Notes: generated by a model from the letters alone, not told the origin. Positions 25,736-35,368 are shown, counted from the stretch's first letter. The stretch is 64,000 bases of DNA from Ornithinibacillus scapharcae TW25 (GCF_000190475.1 NZ_AEWH01000050.1:116304-180303); one strand, 5' to 3'. A program made the numbers and translations.

Positions 25736-26524
25736 CTATTTTATCTCCAGTTCATATTCTTCATGTTCATGTAATCCCTCATCATTTTCAACATGAACCG
25801 TCATATGATAAGTACCTGCTTTTGTAAATGTATGATTAACGGTGTACTCTCCTGGATTAACCTCCACAGTACTTACCCATTCTGTTGTTTCATCATCACT
25901 TAAGATTTCGTAGCGAACTTGTGCACCTTCTAGTGGTTTTCCATCTAAATGTAGATGTACTGAAAGTTCTGTGTCCGAATTTACTTTTGTGCTCGCCGGT
26001 TCGATAAATTCCATTTTAAACCCTTCTGCATGATGTCCATGTTCATGGTCTTCCGAACCGTGTTCATGGCCCTCTGATTCATGTTCATGATCAGCAGCAT
26101 CATGTTCCGTATTTACACCTTCACCAATAGTAATTGATTTCTTCGGCATCGTGTGCAATTCTCTAGCAGTTGTGTGAGCATACATTTCATATATACCATC
26201 TGCATCAAAGGAAACTTCAGCAGTGTAAGTACCATCCTCGTTATTATTAGCCTCAACTGTTATACTATCGTCTTCGTTTCCTTGCAACCAGTATTCGAAT
26301 TCCACTTCATCTGCATCGACTACTTTCTCATCGCCATAAGTAACGGTTGCTTTTAATTCAACACTCTCTCCAACAGCAGCTTTTTCTGGAACGTCAAATA
26401 CTACATCAAGGGTTTTTAGTTCTTCTTCTTTTTCTGACTTTTCGTTATCCTCTTCATTACCACAAGCAGCTAAAGCTACTAGAAGAAATAAAGACAACAA
26501 CAATATATATGTAATCTTTTTCAT
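25736..26524 (-). CDS. Lipoprotein with two YtkA/FixH-like domains and a His-rich linker
   Basis: A 262-aa exported lipoprotein: MKKITYILLL signal, lipobox ALAAC (Cys21), then an acidic stretch. Two immunoglobulin-like YtkA domains (about 38-135 and 165-262, each ending with a GTY/GIY segment) flank a linker of about 30 residues packed with His, Glu and Asp (HEHESEGHEHGSEDHEHGHH). The linker should bind Zn, Cu or Ni. YtkA-like domains occur in copper trafficking and cytochrome oxidase assembly; a metal-buffering role outside the membrane is an inference. Confidence 0.75.
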   Translation of the reverse strand: MKKITYILLLSLFLLVALAACGNEEDNEKSEKEEELKTLDVVFDVPEKAAVGESVELKATVTYGDEKVVDADEVEFEYWLQGNEDDSITVEANNNEDGTYTAEVSFDADGIYEMYAHTTARELHTMPKKSITIGEGVNTEHDAADHEHESEGHEHGSEDHEHGHHAEGFKMEFIEPASTKVNSDTELSVHLHLDGKPLEGAQVRYEILSDDETTEWVSTVEVNPGEYTVNHTFTKAGTYHMTVHVENDEGLHEHEEYELEIK

Positions 26525-26687
26525 TTCTTTTCCTCCAACTATTTAGGGTGAACTTTACCATGATTTTAACAGTGGGAGGTAGTAAATTCAATGAAATCCA
26601 TGTGAAATATATGTGAATCTATTCAAATAGGATTAAATGTTCACGGAATATTCATATGGTGATCAGCAGCAGTTCTCGAGATAAAAA

Positions 26688-27548
26688 TTATCCTTTCATG
26701 AAGTTTAAAAAGTCCTCAATCTTTTCCTCTTTTCTACTGGAAGTTACCATATAGACAGAACGTTTGGGAACTTCCGTTGTTGGGGTAAAAGACACTTTAG
26801 AAATTAAACCGTCTCTTTCATATTTATCCTTAATGCTTGCCAACATAAATCCGATGCCTTCACCTTTTAACAAAAGTCGCAGTGCAACTCCTACATCATC
26901 TACGCGGTACCGCATCGTCTCATGTTTTCCTACCTCCATCTCGAACCAGTCTGAGAATTCATTCCCCCAATTATAATGTATAAATGGGTTTGCGCGCAGA
27001 TTTTTAGAATTAACCGAAGCTAACTCATTCACTAACCTCGGCTCTCCTACTAGGACTATTCTTTCCTCTCTAACTTTGTACACCTTAAAATAAGCCGATG
27101 TTGGTGGGGTATATACAAAACCAACGTCTATTAATCCGTATTGAATTTTCTCAACAATATCCTTGGAATGACCTGTAATTAACCGAAACGAAGTATTAGC
27201 ATTAGTGGTTTGATAGGTATGGATTCGGTCTAATATCGGTGTCTCCCATAGTGAATTCATCCCTCCGATTACCAAATTATTGCTGAACTTCGATTGGATT
27301 CTAACCGTCTTTATCCCATCACTCATTATTTCTAGTGTTCGTATAGCATAAGGTAAAAAGGCTGTTCCTGCGTTGGTAATTTCCACATGACGCGTTTTCC
27401 TTGTAAATAGTTCCTCTCCAATTTCCTCTTCCAACAACTTTATTCTCGCTGTGATAGTCGATTGCACGACATTCATTTCTTCCGCTGTTCGAGTAAAGTT
27501 TTTACTACTAGCAAGAGATACAAAAGTTCTTAATTGTTCCAGGTCCAT
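26688..27548 (-). CDS. LysR-family transcriptional regulator
   Basis: A 286-aa regulator: N-terminal winged helix (LRTFVSLASSKNFTRTAEEMNVVQSTITARIKLLEEE) followed by a LysR substrate domain (about 90-286). It is divergently oriented to the MFS transporter at 27651 with about 100 bp between start codons, the classic arrangement in which the regulator controls its neighbour. Effector unknown. Confidence 0.88.
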   Translation of the reverse strand: MDLEQLRTFVSLASSKNFTRTAEEMNVVQSTITARIKLLEEEIGEELFTRKTRHVEITNAGTAFLPYAIRTLEIMSDGIKTVRIQSKFSNNLVIGGMNSLWETPILDRIHTYQTTNANTSFRLITGHSKDIVEKIQYGLIDVGFVYTPPTSAYFKVYKVREERIVLVGEPRLVNELASVNSKNLRANPFIHYNWGNEFSDWFEMEVGKHETMRYRVDDVGVALRLLLKGEGIGFMLASIKDKYERDGLISKVSFTPTTEVPKRSVYMVTSSRKEEKIEDFLNFMKG

Positions 27549-27650
27549 TAGTTCACCTACTATTAATTCATTTTATTGATTAAAACTATTAAAATAATTC
27601 GTTTTTATTATGAGTATTCCTCCATTACCATTCATTATAGGAGGGGTAAG

Positions 27651-28793
27651 ATGACTAGGCAAACTTATATTCTTGCAATTCTAATTTTTCTACTTTCCAC
27701 AGGTGGATATATGGCAATGCCCTTGTTTCCTTTGTTAACAGATATACACGATATAACCTTAACAATGGCGGGCACATTAACAGGTATTTATATATTTACA
27801 CAAAAAGCAACTCCTGTTATTTTCGGACCTCTTGGAGACATCTATAGTCATAAAAAACTAGCTATCTCTGGAGAACTAATCAGAGGCATAGGTTTTATTG
27901 GAGTAGGAAGTGTTTCTGATTTCTTCATGCTAATCCTTTTTACTTCATTTGCCGGACTAGGTGGAGGGGTTGCAAGTTCATCCCTACAGTCACTAATGAT
28001 GCATAGTACTAATCGTGATAAAAGAGCGAGAGTATCCTCATTAAGGTCATGCGCAACCAATGCTGGCTTACTTGCAGGACCAATCTTAGCTGGTCTCGTT
28101 ATTTGGACTGGACACTTTAATTTTGTTTTTATTACTGCGGGGATTATGTATATACTTGGTGCGGTCTTATTAATGGTGTTCGTTTATTCATCGGTTACAG
28201 GATCACGTTTCAAAAAGTTAACATCCTTTCAATTTAAGGAGGTTCTTAACAATAGAGCATTTATGCGTTTATTAGTTTTCATGCTTTTGTTTCATATTGT
28301 TTTTGCACAATTATTTGTCACACTTCCAGAATACGCCAAACAATTGACAAATCATATTCAAACAGTGCTTCTATTAAATGGGATAACAGGTTTAGTGTTG
28401 CAATATCCAGTTGGAGTTTTAATCAGTAAATTCAACAGGGCAACCATTTTTATTTATATAGGTATGACACTGATATCCTTATCCTTTATTACTTTAGCAA
28501 TGTGGAACAATAATTGGATTCTATATATAGCTGTTTTCATGTACGCAATCGGCAGTATATTCATCATTCCAATTATGGAAACATCTATAGCGAATCACTC
28601 TGATAAGTCGGGCAATATTGGCTTATATTTTGGGATAAGCAATTTATCTGACGGGGTAGGCAGGCCTATAGGAAGTATAATGGGCGGATGGCTTCTATTC
28701 ACTTTTCAACCTTCAATAGTTTGGTTGATCTTTTCCATATTTTCCATCGTTATACTCATATATTTTTTCTGTTTTTTAAGAAATACCATTTAG
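27651..28793 (+). CDS. MFS transporter
   Basis: A 380-aa major facilitator protein with about twelve helices. The MFS motif A region is GPLGDIYSHKKLAISGEL between helices 2 and 3. The start at 27651 has AGGAGGGG 6 nt upstream; the longer frame to 27576 runs through the promoter. Drug or metabolite efflux type by length and motif; substrate unknown. Probably controlled by the divergent LysR regulator. Confidence 0.87.
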   Translation: MTRQTYILAILIFLLSTGGYMAMPLFPLLTDIHDITLTMAGTLTGIYIFTQKATPVIFGPLGDIYSHKKLAISGELIRGIGFIGVGSVSDFFMLILFTSFAGLGGGVASSSLQSLMMHSTNRDKRARVSSLRSCATNAGLLAGPILAGLVIWTGHFNFVFITAGIMYILGAVLLMVFVYSSVTGSRFKKLTSFQFKEVLNNRAFMRLLVFMLLFHIVFAQLFVTLPEYAKQLTNHIQTVLLLNGITGLVLQYPVGVLISKFNRATIFIYIGMTLISLSFITLAMWNNNWILYIAVFMYAIGSIFIIPIMETSIANHSDKSGNIGLYFGISNLSDGVGRPIGSIMGGWLLFTFQPSIVWLIFSIFSIVILIYFFCFLRNTI

Positions 28794-28833
28794 GGAAATA
28801 CTATGAGTCGATGAACAATGAAGGTGGGAGCAT

Positions 28834-29118
28834 ATGAGTATTATACTTCTTTTAGCGAGCATCGTAATTCCGATTATCATGTTTGTTATATCCAAAAAAC
28901 GGAATAAAGTTAAACTTTTCTTTGACGGTGTTGCTTTAGTTTCTGCAATTACTTTTGGAAATATAGCTGCTACTTCTATCTATGAAATACTAAAGGATAA
29001 AACAGTGTTCATGACAAATATACACGGTATTTTTCTTAATCCGTTATTTCTTTTAACAGGATCCTACCTAGGGTTATACCTAATTTACCAACTTCCACAC
29101 ATAATCATCAAAAGATAA
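28834..29118 (+). CDS. Small membrane protein, unknown function
   Basis: A 94-aa protein with three predicted helices and a basic loop (SKKRNKVK) after the first. GAAGGTGGGAG precedes the ATG. It lies 40 bp after the MFS gene and may be co-transcribed with it. No family recognised. Confidence 0.6.
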   Translation: MSIILLLASIVIPIIMFVISKKRNKVKLFFDGVALVSAITFGNIAATSIYEILKDKTVFMTNIHGIFLNPLFLLTGSYLGLYLIYQLPHIIIKR

Positions 29119-29184
29119 TGGAATGTATAAAATTGTATTTTGAACAGAAAATATACTCAAATCTATAAAGAAGGTGATACAATC

Positions 29185-29502
29185 ATGAGTACTTTAAAAC
29201 GTATAGCTCTAGCTTTATTGATTATTGGTGGTATAAATTGGGGATTAGTTGGTTTGTTCCAATTTGATTTAGTTGCGCAGCTCTTTGGTGGTCAGGAATC
29301 AGGATTTTCACGTGTCGTTTATACCCTTGTCGGCTTAAGCAGTTTAGTTTGCATTCCAATGCTATTTGCTCGTATGGACGAAACGGAAAACACTACAAGT
29401 GATCAGACGGTTCGATCTAGAAATCTAAGCTACGGGACAGAATTTGCAGAAGAGAATGACGATTACAAAGTAAAAAACCGCGATGATGATACACTAAGGT
29501 AG
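29185..29502 (+). CDS. DUF378 membrane protein (YuzA-like)
   Basis: A 105-aa protein. The DUF378 core (LKRIALALLIIGGINWGLVGLF and VYTLVGLSSLVCIPMLF) gives two helices, followed by a 45-residue acidic hydrophilic tail. Start 29185 has GAAGGTG upstream; the frame is open from 29140. Function of DUF378 is unknown; related genes in bacilli respond to general stress (family knowledge, not shown here). Confidence 0.8.
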   Translation: MSTLKRIALALLIIGGINWGLVGLFQFDLVAQLFGGQESGFSRVVYTLVGLSSLVCIPMLFARMDETENTTSDQTVRSRNLSYGTEFAEENDDYKVKNRDDDTLR

Positions 29503-29512
29503 TTGGACGTAT

Positions 29513-29537
29513 GCCCTCGCTTCATAAAGGCGAGGGC
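29513..29537 (+). terminator. Terminator after the DUF378 gene
   Basis: Perfect 8-bp stem GCCCTCGC (29513-29520) with its complement (29530-29537), 9-nt loop, TTTA tail. Confidence 0.75.
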
Positions 29538-29558
29538 TTTAATGATTGTTAAACGTTT

Positions 29559-30137
29559 TTATTCGGATTCTGCCCATAGCCTTTTTACTTCTACCATTTC
29601 ACTACCATTAAATTGAATTCGATAAATATCCGGCTTAGACATTTGCAATAAAAAGTCCAGGTCATACCGTTGATCAAAGAACCTCATCATCAATGTCATA
29701 ACAAGACCGTGAGTACCTAAGACTATGTGCTTCCCTTTATATTCGACTAATAGTTCGTTCAATACACTTATAGCTCTGCTTTGACAATCAACAATTGATT
29801 CGGCTCCCGGTAATGCATAGTCTGTATTAGAGAATGATTTATGAAGCAAAGGATATAATTCTTTATCTGGAATTCGATATTCTTCATTTGAGAAGATTCT
29901 TTCCTTTAGATTTTCATGTACTATCACTTCTTTTCCTACATGATTTGCTAAGTCCTGTATAGTAAGTACTGCACGCTTATATGGACTTGAAATTAATACT
30001 TCAATTCCCTCGTCTTTTAGAATCTGCGTTACCCGTTCCACATCCTTTTCACCTTTTTCAGTCAAACCCCTAGTTCTTTCCGTTCCGACTGTGTGTGGTG
30101 ATTCAGCATGTCTAACCATATAAATGTATGTATTCAT
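29559..30137 (-). CDS. Histidine phosphatase family protein
   Basis: A 192-aa phosphoglycerate-mutase-like phosphatase. The RHG motif appears as VRHAES with His near residue 9; a second catalytic histidine lies in LGTHGLV. The arginine in SSPYKRAV completes the phosphate pocket. Substrate not inferable. Monocistronic, tail-to-tail with the DUF378 gene. Confidence 0.87.
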   Translation of the reverse strand: MNTYIYMVRHAESPHTVGTERTRGLTEKGEKDVERVTQILKDEGIEVLISSPYKRAVLTIQDLANHVGKEVIVHENLKERIFSNEEYRIPDKELYPLLHKSFSNTDYALPGAESIVDCQSRAISVLNELLVEYKGKHIVLGTHGLVMTLMMRFFDQRYDLDFLLQMSKPDIYRIQFNGSEMVEVKRLWAESE

Positions 30138-30320
30138 CCAAAACCCCCTTCAATCTGCATAATGGGACTGTTAAATCCACTTTCAACAACTTTCAGTGAC
30201 CTTTAATAAGGACGTACTGTCAATATACTTACATAAGTGAAACCATAACAATATCCATGTTTTCTATGATAATATAAAGTTATCAGAAAAGTAAAAACTA
30301 AGGTACAAAGGGAGAAGGTC

Positions 30321-30641
30321 TTGGTCTTGGCTAAATTATTACCTTTTTTGAATATTATCGCTGTATTATTTTCTATTATTATGCAGTACTACATTACAAA
30401 AAATAATAATTGGAGTAATAGAAAGAAATATATCATAAGCATAGGAATGTTTCTGCTAATATTGATACTGAACATATTTATTCATATAATCCTTGGTTAT
30501 CTTCCGGTTGCACCAGTAAGTGGGATAATATTCTTTGTTCTCATAAGTTGGGCTGTCATGGTTTCTCTTATTGCAGGTGTTTTACAGATTATTACTGCTG
30601 TAGTGGTTTGGTTGTATCAGAGGAGGACGGAGAAACAATGA
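30321..30641 (+). CDS. Small membrane protein, unknown function
   Basis: A 106-aa protein with three hydrophobic helices and an RRTEKQ end. The start is a TTG with GGAG 6 nt upstream (AAGGGAGAAGG); a second TTG two codons on is possible. No family recognised. Strong terminator follows. Confidence 0.5.
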   Translation: MVLAKLLPFLNIIAVLFSIIMQYYITKNNNWSNRKKYIISIGMFLLILILNIFIHIILGYLPVAPVSGIIFFVLISWAVMVSLIAGVLQIITAVVVWLYQRRTEKQ

Positions 30642-30678
30642 TTTTTTTGAAGCGACGATAATGCAAGAGATTTAATTG

Positions 30679-30730
30679 AAAAGAATAGAAAAAGGGAATC
30701 CTGTAGTGGAGCCCCTTTTTCTATTCTTTT
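30679..30730. terminator. Bidirectional terminator
   Basis: 18-bp perfect arms (30679-30696 and 30713-30730), A-rich on the left and T-rich on the right, between convergent genes ending at 30641 and 30742. Confidence 0.8.
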
Positions 30731-30741
30731 CATCTTACAAG

Positions 30742-32535
30742 TTATTTGCCCTTCATATTCTTATTCTTACGGAAGAATAACTTTTCAAATGGAACTAACC
30801 CAACTGTACTCAAAGAGATCCCCATTAAATCTTTATGGAATGATGCTTTTTGGTACGTGGAATATAATGGGACAATAATGTCCTGATTAATTAAATCTTT
30901 TTCTAGCTGTTTTAGTAGATTAATCCGTTCTTCTTCATGTTTTACTCTCTTCGATTCATCGACCGTTATGTAAACTTCCTCTAAATTACATAGGTTTGAA
31001 AACACACTTCTTTCAGAGAGAAACAAATTATTTAAAGAAACCTCTAGGGAGTTCTCTGAAACAAATTCAGATAGAACGAGATCAGCTTGTTTCGACTTTT
31101 CAATGAAACTGGAATAAGGCACTTGGATTATATCTAGTTCTATATGATACTTAGCAAGTTCAGACTGTATCCATTTACTATCATCTACATTTGGTGTTAG
31201 TTCGTATGTCATTAGAATTAATGGCTCATCAAGTTCTAAGTAGCCTTGGTCATCTAGTGACCTGGTTTCATCATAATATTCTTGTCCAGTGAATGAGTTA
31301 GCCTTTTGAAATCTTGGATACCCTAATTCCTTCACCATCTGTTCCTTACTTAGAATAGAAGTTATCCTATTCCTCAATGAAATATTTGATTTAATATTCT
31401 CTTTATTCATATTCCACATGAGATACTTTACTGATAAATGATTACGTTGAAGATAATTATATTTACTATCACCATCATCTCTTATCGAAAATGGAATATA
31501 AAATAAAGGTTCTTGTAGTACGTTTTTAGCACGAAAATACTTTTCAATTGTTGGTAAAATAAAAATAGAAATCTCGTCAATGAATGCTCTTCCATTAAAA
31601 TACAACGAATGTGCCCTTAAATTTAATAAGTTTTTATCCTGTTTTTTTACTAAATAAGGACCTGTTCCTATAGGCAATGCAGCAAACTCTTCTTTTGACT
31701 TTCCGCCATAATTTTCGGGGACTATTGAGCATTTAGGTGAAGATAATAACATAACCCAACCATACATTGGTTCCGAAAACTCAAATCTTATAGCATGTCT
31801 TCCAACACAATTAATGTTCTTTAAATGTCTGATTATCCATTTCGAAGGAGTATGACATAGCCTTTCAAAACTAAATTTTACATCTTTGGAAGTAAGCATT
31901 TTATTATCGTGAAAATAAATACCCTTCCTTAAATAAAATGTCCATTCCTTTCCATCATTGGCTTGTTCCCAATAATGTGCTAAACTGGGCAATATTTTCG
32001 CATTTCCCTTATCGTAAGTAACTAACGTATTAAATATTTGCTCTACCATATGTCTTTCCGATTGCCTTTCAACTGCAGAAGGATCTAAGGAATTAAAAGA
32101 GCGGAAATATGGAATCTTTAAGTGTTCATAATCTTGTTGTTCTTCATTTTCCATCGGTATAGTATGAGTTTTTAACCCAAATAGTTTGGTTAACAAGCTA
32201 GAATATACCTGTTCTCTCTCATGATATAACCCATTAGTTTCTAATAGTGATACTAACCTGATAATATCTTCTTGTTTAGGTGAGTCACTATCGAAGTAAT
32301 CCAGCATTTCTTCCATTGTTTTTAAAAAGATTACTGTGGTTGAATTCCCTCTCCCTTCTCCCTTGTTTCTTTCTATCCACTTTTTATCTTCCATCCTATT
32401 TAATACATTCGTTACCGTTCTTTCAGAGCACTGCAATTCATTACTAATTTCTTTTCTAGTTAATTGGACCTTTTGAAAAGTTATACATCTTGAAAATGCA
32501 GTAAAAAGATGAAGATAGTATTCTAGTAGTTTCAT
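30742..32535 (-). CDS. SgrR-like regulator: helix-turn-helix fused to an extracellular-type solute-binding domain
   Basis: A 597-aa cytoplasmic protein with no signal peptide. Residues 1-110 hold a winged helix-turn-helix (VQLTRKEISNELQCSERTVTNVLNRME); residues about 150-590 are an SBP_bac_5 (oligopeptide-binding) domain, including a WTFYLRKGIYFHDNKMLTSKDVKFSFERL segment typical of the family. This is the layout of E. coli SgrR, where the binding domain senses a small molecule. It is divergent from the EamA transporter at 32687, its probable target. Ligand unknown. Confidence 0.82.
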   Translation of the reverse strand: MKLLEYYLHLFTAFSRCITFQKVQLTRKEISNELQCSERTVTNVLNRMEDKKWIERNKGEGRGNSTTVIFLKTMEEMLDYFDSDSPKQEDIIRLVSLLETNGLYHEREQVYSSLLTKLFGLKTHTIPMENEEQQDYEHLKIPYFRSFNSLDPSAVERQSERHMVEQIFNTLVTYDKGNAKILPSLAHYWEQANDGKEWTFYLRKGIYFHDNKMLTSKDVKFSFERLCHTPSKWIIRHLKNINCVGRHAIRFEFSEPMYGWVMLLSSPKCSIVPENYGGKSKEEFAALPIGTGPYLVKKQDKNLLNLRAHSLYFNGRAFIDEISIFILPTIEKYFRAKNVLQEPLFYIPFSIRDDGDSKYNYLQRNHLSVKYLMWNMNKENIKSNISLRNRITSILSKEQMVKELGYPRFQKANSFTGQEYYDETRSLDDQGYLELDEPLILMTYELTPNVDDSKWIQSELAKYHIELDIIQVPYSSFIEKSKQADLVLSEFVSENSLEVSLNNLFLSERSVFSNLCNLEEVYITVDESKRVKHEEERINLLKQLEKDLINQDIIVPLYSTYQKASFHKDLMGISLSTVGLVPFEKLFFRKNKNMKGK

Positions 32536-32686
32536 AATCGAATAATCCCCCTGTAAAAGGTGAAAGTAAGATCTATTATTTTCACTTTTTGTTCTCCTTT
32601 AACTAACTATAATTATAACTACAGATTCTGTAAAATTTAGTATTCGGAATCAAGGAAATTAATGTTAGTTTTAGGGAGTTGGCCAA

Positions 32687-33589
32687 ATGAATGGAACACA
32701 AAAAGGATATATTTACAATTTACTTTCGGTTTTCATGATGGCAGTGGGACCATTATTATCAAAATTTGGGTTATTAGAGATTTCCCCAGCTAAAGCAGCT
32801 GTTATTAACACGATTACTGTTATAGTAGCAAGTTATCTATTAGGCTTGCTACAACGCAAGAAGGTAGTATTTTATTTTGAAAAAGAAATAATATGGTTGG
32901 CTTTATTTAATTCCATTGGGGTTATCTTTTTATTTCTTAGCACGAATTTACTATCCCCCGTTGAGATAGGTTTTATTGGGAGATTTTATACTGTATTTGC
33001 AGTATTATTGTCTGTTTTAATCCTAAAAGAAAAATTAAGTAAAAACGAAGCCATTTTTATAACATTAGCTATCTTAGGGGCATTCTTGTTTGTAAATAAA
33101 GGAGGAGATTTTAATACGAATTGGTTAGGTAGTTTCTTTGCGATTTTATATACGTTCTTTTTCGCATTAACAAATATATTTATAAAGAAGACTATGTCTA
33201 AAGAAAGAAATTCAAATTCTATTTTATTCACAAACAATTGTATTACCCTAGTGTTCGTTCTACTGTACGCCACTTTTACAGAAGATTTTTTTAATCGTGA
33301 TTACTCCTATACAGGAATAGGGTATATCGTGTTATCTTCCCTTTTCACTGGATTTCTCGGTACACTTCTCTTGTATAAAGCATTGGAGCATTTACGTTTC
33401 TCCATCGCTAATGTAACCAGAGCATTTAGTCCAATTCTACTTGCTCTTATTTCTTTCCCATTTTTTCCAATAGAGATAACGATTCAAAATACATTGGGAG
33501 CTATCGTATTAGTAGTATCCATTCTATTGTTATCATTAGGAAAAGGGACTGAAGACCAACCCCAAAAAGCCAACAGGAAGAGAGAGTAA
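32687..33589 (+). CDS. EamA/DMT-family transporter
   Basis: A 300-aa membrane protein with ten predicted helices and two EamA repeats (about 5-135 and 145-285). AGGGAG precedes the ATG. The gene faces away from the SgrR-like regulator with 150 bp between starts. The family exports amino acids, metabolites or drugs; substrate unknown. Confidence 0.87.
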   Translation: MNGTQKGYIYNLLSVFMMAVGPLLSKFGLLEISPAKAAVINTITVIVASYLLGLLQRKKVVFYFEKEIIWLALFNSIGVIFLFLSTNLLSPVEIGFIGRFYTVFAVLLSVLILKEKLSKNEAIFITLAILGAFLFVNKGGDFNTNWLGSFFAILYTFFFALTNIFIKKTMSKERNSNSILFTNNCITLVFVLLYATFTEDFFNRDYSYTGIGYIVLSSLFTGFLGTLLLYKALEHLRFSIANVTRAFSPILLALISFPFFPIEITIQNTLGAIVLVVSILLLSLGKGTEDQPQKANRKRE

Positions 33590-33613
33590 ATTACTTTTGG
33601 CGAGGCATGAAAA

Positions 33614-33657
33614 AGATCCGGTATCGGAAATATTAATTTCCGCCGAAAACCGGATCT
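33614..33657 (-). terminator. Terminator of the serine hydrolase gene
   Basis: Outer stem AGATCCGGT (33614-33622) with its complement (33649-33657), inner stem CGGAAAT (33625-33631) with its complement (33636-33642). A TTTTT run follows on the minus strand; the plus side lacks a T-tract, so the EamA gene is only partly served. Confidence 0.7.
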
Positions 33658-33695
33658 GCATAGGTTAGTTTATGTTAAATTAGAAATGTTTATTT

Positions 33696-34592
33696 CTACT
33701 GATTCATGACATAAGGTAATAGATAGTCTTTCACATAATATATAGGTCTTGATGGATCATCTTTAATACTGCTTGTCATAACAACTACCAATTGATATCC
33801 AGGTGCAAGAATAATATATTGCCCTTCGAACCCTACCGCCAGTTCAATCCTGCCTATTGGATTGTCGAAATGTTTATTCCACCAGTGGTATGCGTATGAA
33901 GTACCATCATCAACTTTGACTATTGGACTTGTAGATTCTTCAACCCATTGCTGAGGCAAGATTTGTTTGGATTTAAATTTTCCTTTATTTACATATAGCG
34001 TTCCGATTTTTAACATATCGTCCGTTTTCATCGTTAATCCGAATCCGCCAATGGCTATATCTTGAGGATCACGGTTCCACTTATAATCTGTTATTCCTAG
34101 AGGTGTAAATAAATACTTTTTAGCGAGAGCTTCTGTATGTAAGCCGGTTGTCATTTGTAAGATTGCACTTAACAATTGTGAAGAACCACAACTGTAGACC
34201 ATTTCCTTTCCGGGAGGATGATCCATGTCCTGCCGCAGGACAAAATTGACCCAATTCTTGCTTGGTATCATACTACTATTACCAGGCCAGTGCAGCCCCG
34301 AAGTCATTGTCAGCAGGTGCTTGACTGTAATCTTCTGTTTTTCATTATTGTTAGTAAGTTCCGGAAAGTAATTCATTATTGGTGTATTAACATTTTCGAT
34401 ATATCCTTTTTCTATTGCGATTCCAATCAGTGCCGATAAGACGACTTTTGTGACAGAATATATTTTATGTTGTTTTTCTTTCATTTTTTTGTTTCGAAAG
34501 TATTCAAATATAATAGTGTTATTCCTCTGTACAAGGACACTATCAATTTTGTCATTTTTTATGATCTTTTCAAAATCCGCTAAAGCTTCCAT
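33696..34592 (-). CDS. Beta-lactamase-like serine hydrolase (class C/penicillin-binding family)
   Basis: A 298-aa cytoplasmic-looking enzyme (no signal peptide). The SxxK motif is SVTK in YSVTKVVLS (about 46-49). The YxN-type motif is YSC in VYSCGSSQLL, with Cys in place of Asn. The third region reads VGFEGQYI. It resembles 6-aminohexanoate-hydrolase/esterase-like members rather than true beta-lactamases. Substrate unknown. Shares an intergenic region with the lipoprotein gene at 34714. Confidence 0.8.
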   Translation of the reverse strand: MEALADFEKIIKNDKIDSVLVQRNNTIIFEYFRNKKMKEKQHKIYSVTKVVLSALIGIAIEKGYIENVNTPIMNYFPELTNNNEKQKITVKHLLTMTSGLHWPGNSSMIPSKNWVNFVLRQDMDHPPGKEMVYSCGSSQLLSAILQMTTGLHTEALAKKYLFTPLGITDYKWNRDPQDIAIGGFGLTMKTDDMLKIGTLYVNKGKFKSKQILPQQWVEESTSPIVKVDDGTSYAYHWWNKHFDNPIGRIELAVGFEGQYIILAPGYQLVVVMTSSIKDDPSRPIYYVKDYLLPYVMNQ

Positions 34593-34713
34593 CTATCTTC
34601 CATAACACCCGAGTTTATTTCAGATTATTTCGGTAAGATAAAATTTACGGTATAATATGAATATATAGTCGATATTAAGGTTATATAAACTTTACTAACA
34701 GGGGGAGATTGCA

Positions 34714-35148
34714 ATTAGGATTAAACGATTTATCTTTCTATCACTCATATCTGTTCTTTTATTATCTGCTTGTAGCAACAACAACGAATTATCGGGGAAA
34801 ACTTTTGATATTATTGTGAAATCCTCACCTGTTAGTCCTGAAAAATATCACTCTATCATGTCATTAGAATTTTTAGAGGGAAAAGTAATCACTAATTCTA
34901 TTGATGGCGAAGAAGGGACATATAAACTGAAAGATGACAAACTTATGATTCAGTGTGAAAATGAAAATGAGTCTTTAGAAATAGAATTCACACTAAATGA
35001 AAGTGAAAAAGAATTCAGCCAGTATTCTGCAGAAGTTAGTGACTCAAACTTACATATTGAAGACTCTAAGCAGGTAAGCAAATATAAAGGATTCTACGAA
35101 AAATTACCAAGTTCTCATGTTGAATTTATAGAAAATGAAAAAGGTTGA
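34714..35148 (+). CDS. Small predicted lipoprotein with a non-standard start
   Basis: A 144-aa lipoprotein, MRIKRFIFLSLISVLLLSAC when read from an ATT at 34714: a complete signal peptide with lipobox LSAC. GGGGGAG lies exactly 6 nt before the ATT. The only ordinary in-frame start is a GTG at 34816, which would delete the signal. The alternative is a TTG at 34709 plus one missing A in the AAA run at 34723-34725. The mature part is acidic and beta-rich. Function unknown. Confidence 0.6.
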   Translation: MRIKRFIFLSLISVLLLSACSNNNELSGKTFDIIVKSSPVSPEKYHSIMSLEFLEGKVITNSIDGEEGTYKLKDDKLMIQCENENESLEIEFTLNESEKEFSQYSAEVSDSNLHIEDSKQVSKYKGFYEKLPSSHVEFIENEKG

Positions 35149-35154
35149 ACAAAA

Positions 35155-35194
35155 AGTGGTATCCACCAATGTTTTGGTGAGTACCACTCTTTTT
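35155..35194 (+). terminator. Terminator of the lipoprotein gene
   Basis: Stem AGTGGTA (35155-35161) with its complement (35182-35188) and inner CACCAA/TTGGTG, then CTTTTT. Confidence 0.8.
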
Positions 35195-35346
35195 ATGATG
35201 AACTTTAGCCTTTGTGACTAATAACAGAACACATGCCCATTTAAAATTGGATAAATATCCATGACAGGAAAATTAGAAGCGATTATGCCATTTATCAAAT
35301 GCGAGATTTCCTCATATAACTAAATAGAAGGAACCTGCAACCACAC

Positions 35347-35368
35347 AAAAGGGATCCCGAAGAATCCC
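35347..35368 (-). terminator. Weak terminator downstream of rlmCD
   Basis: Short GGGAT (35351-35355)/ATCCC (35364-35368) hairpin followed on the minus strand by TTTTGTG, about 95 bp after the rlmCD stop. Nothing else of note between 35195 and 35462. Confidence 0.4.
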
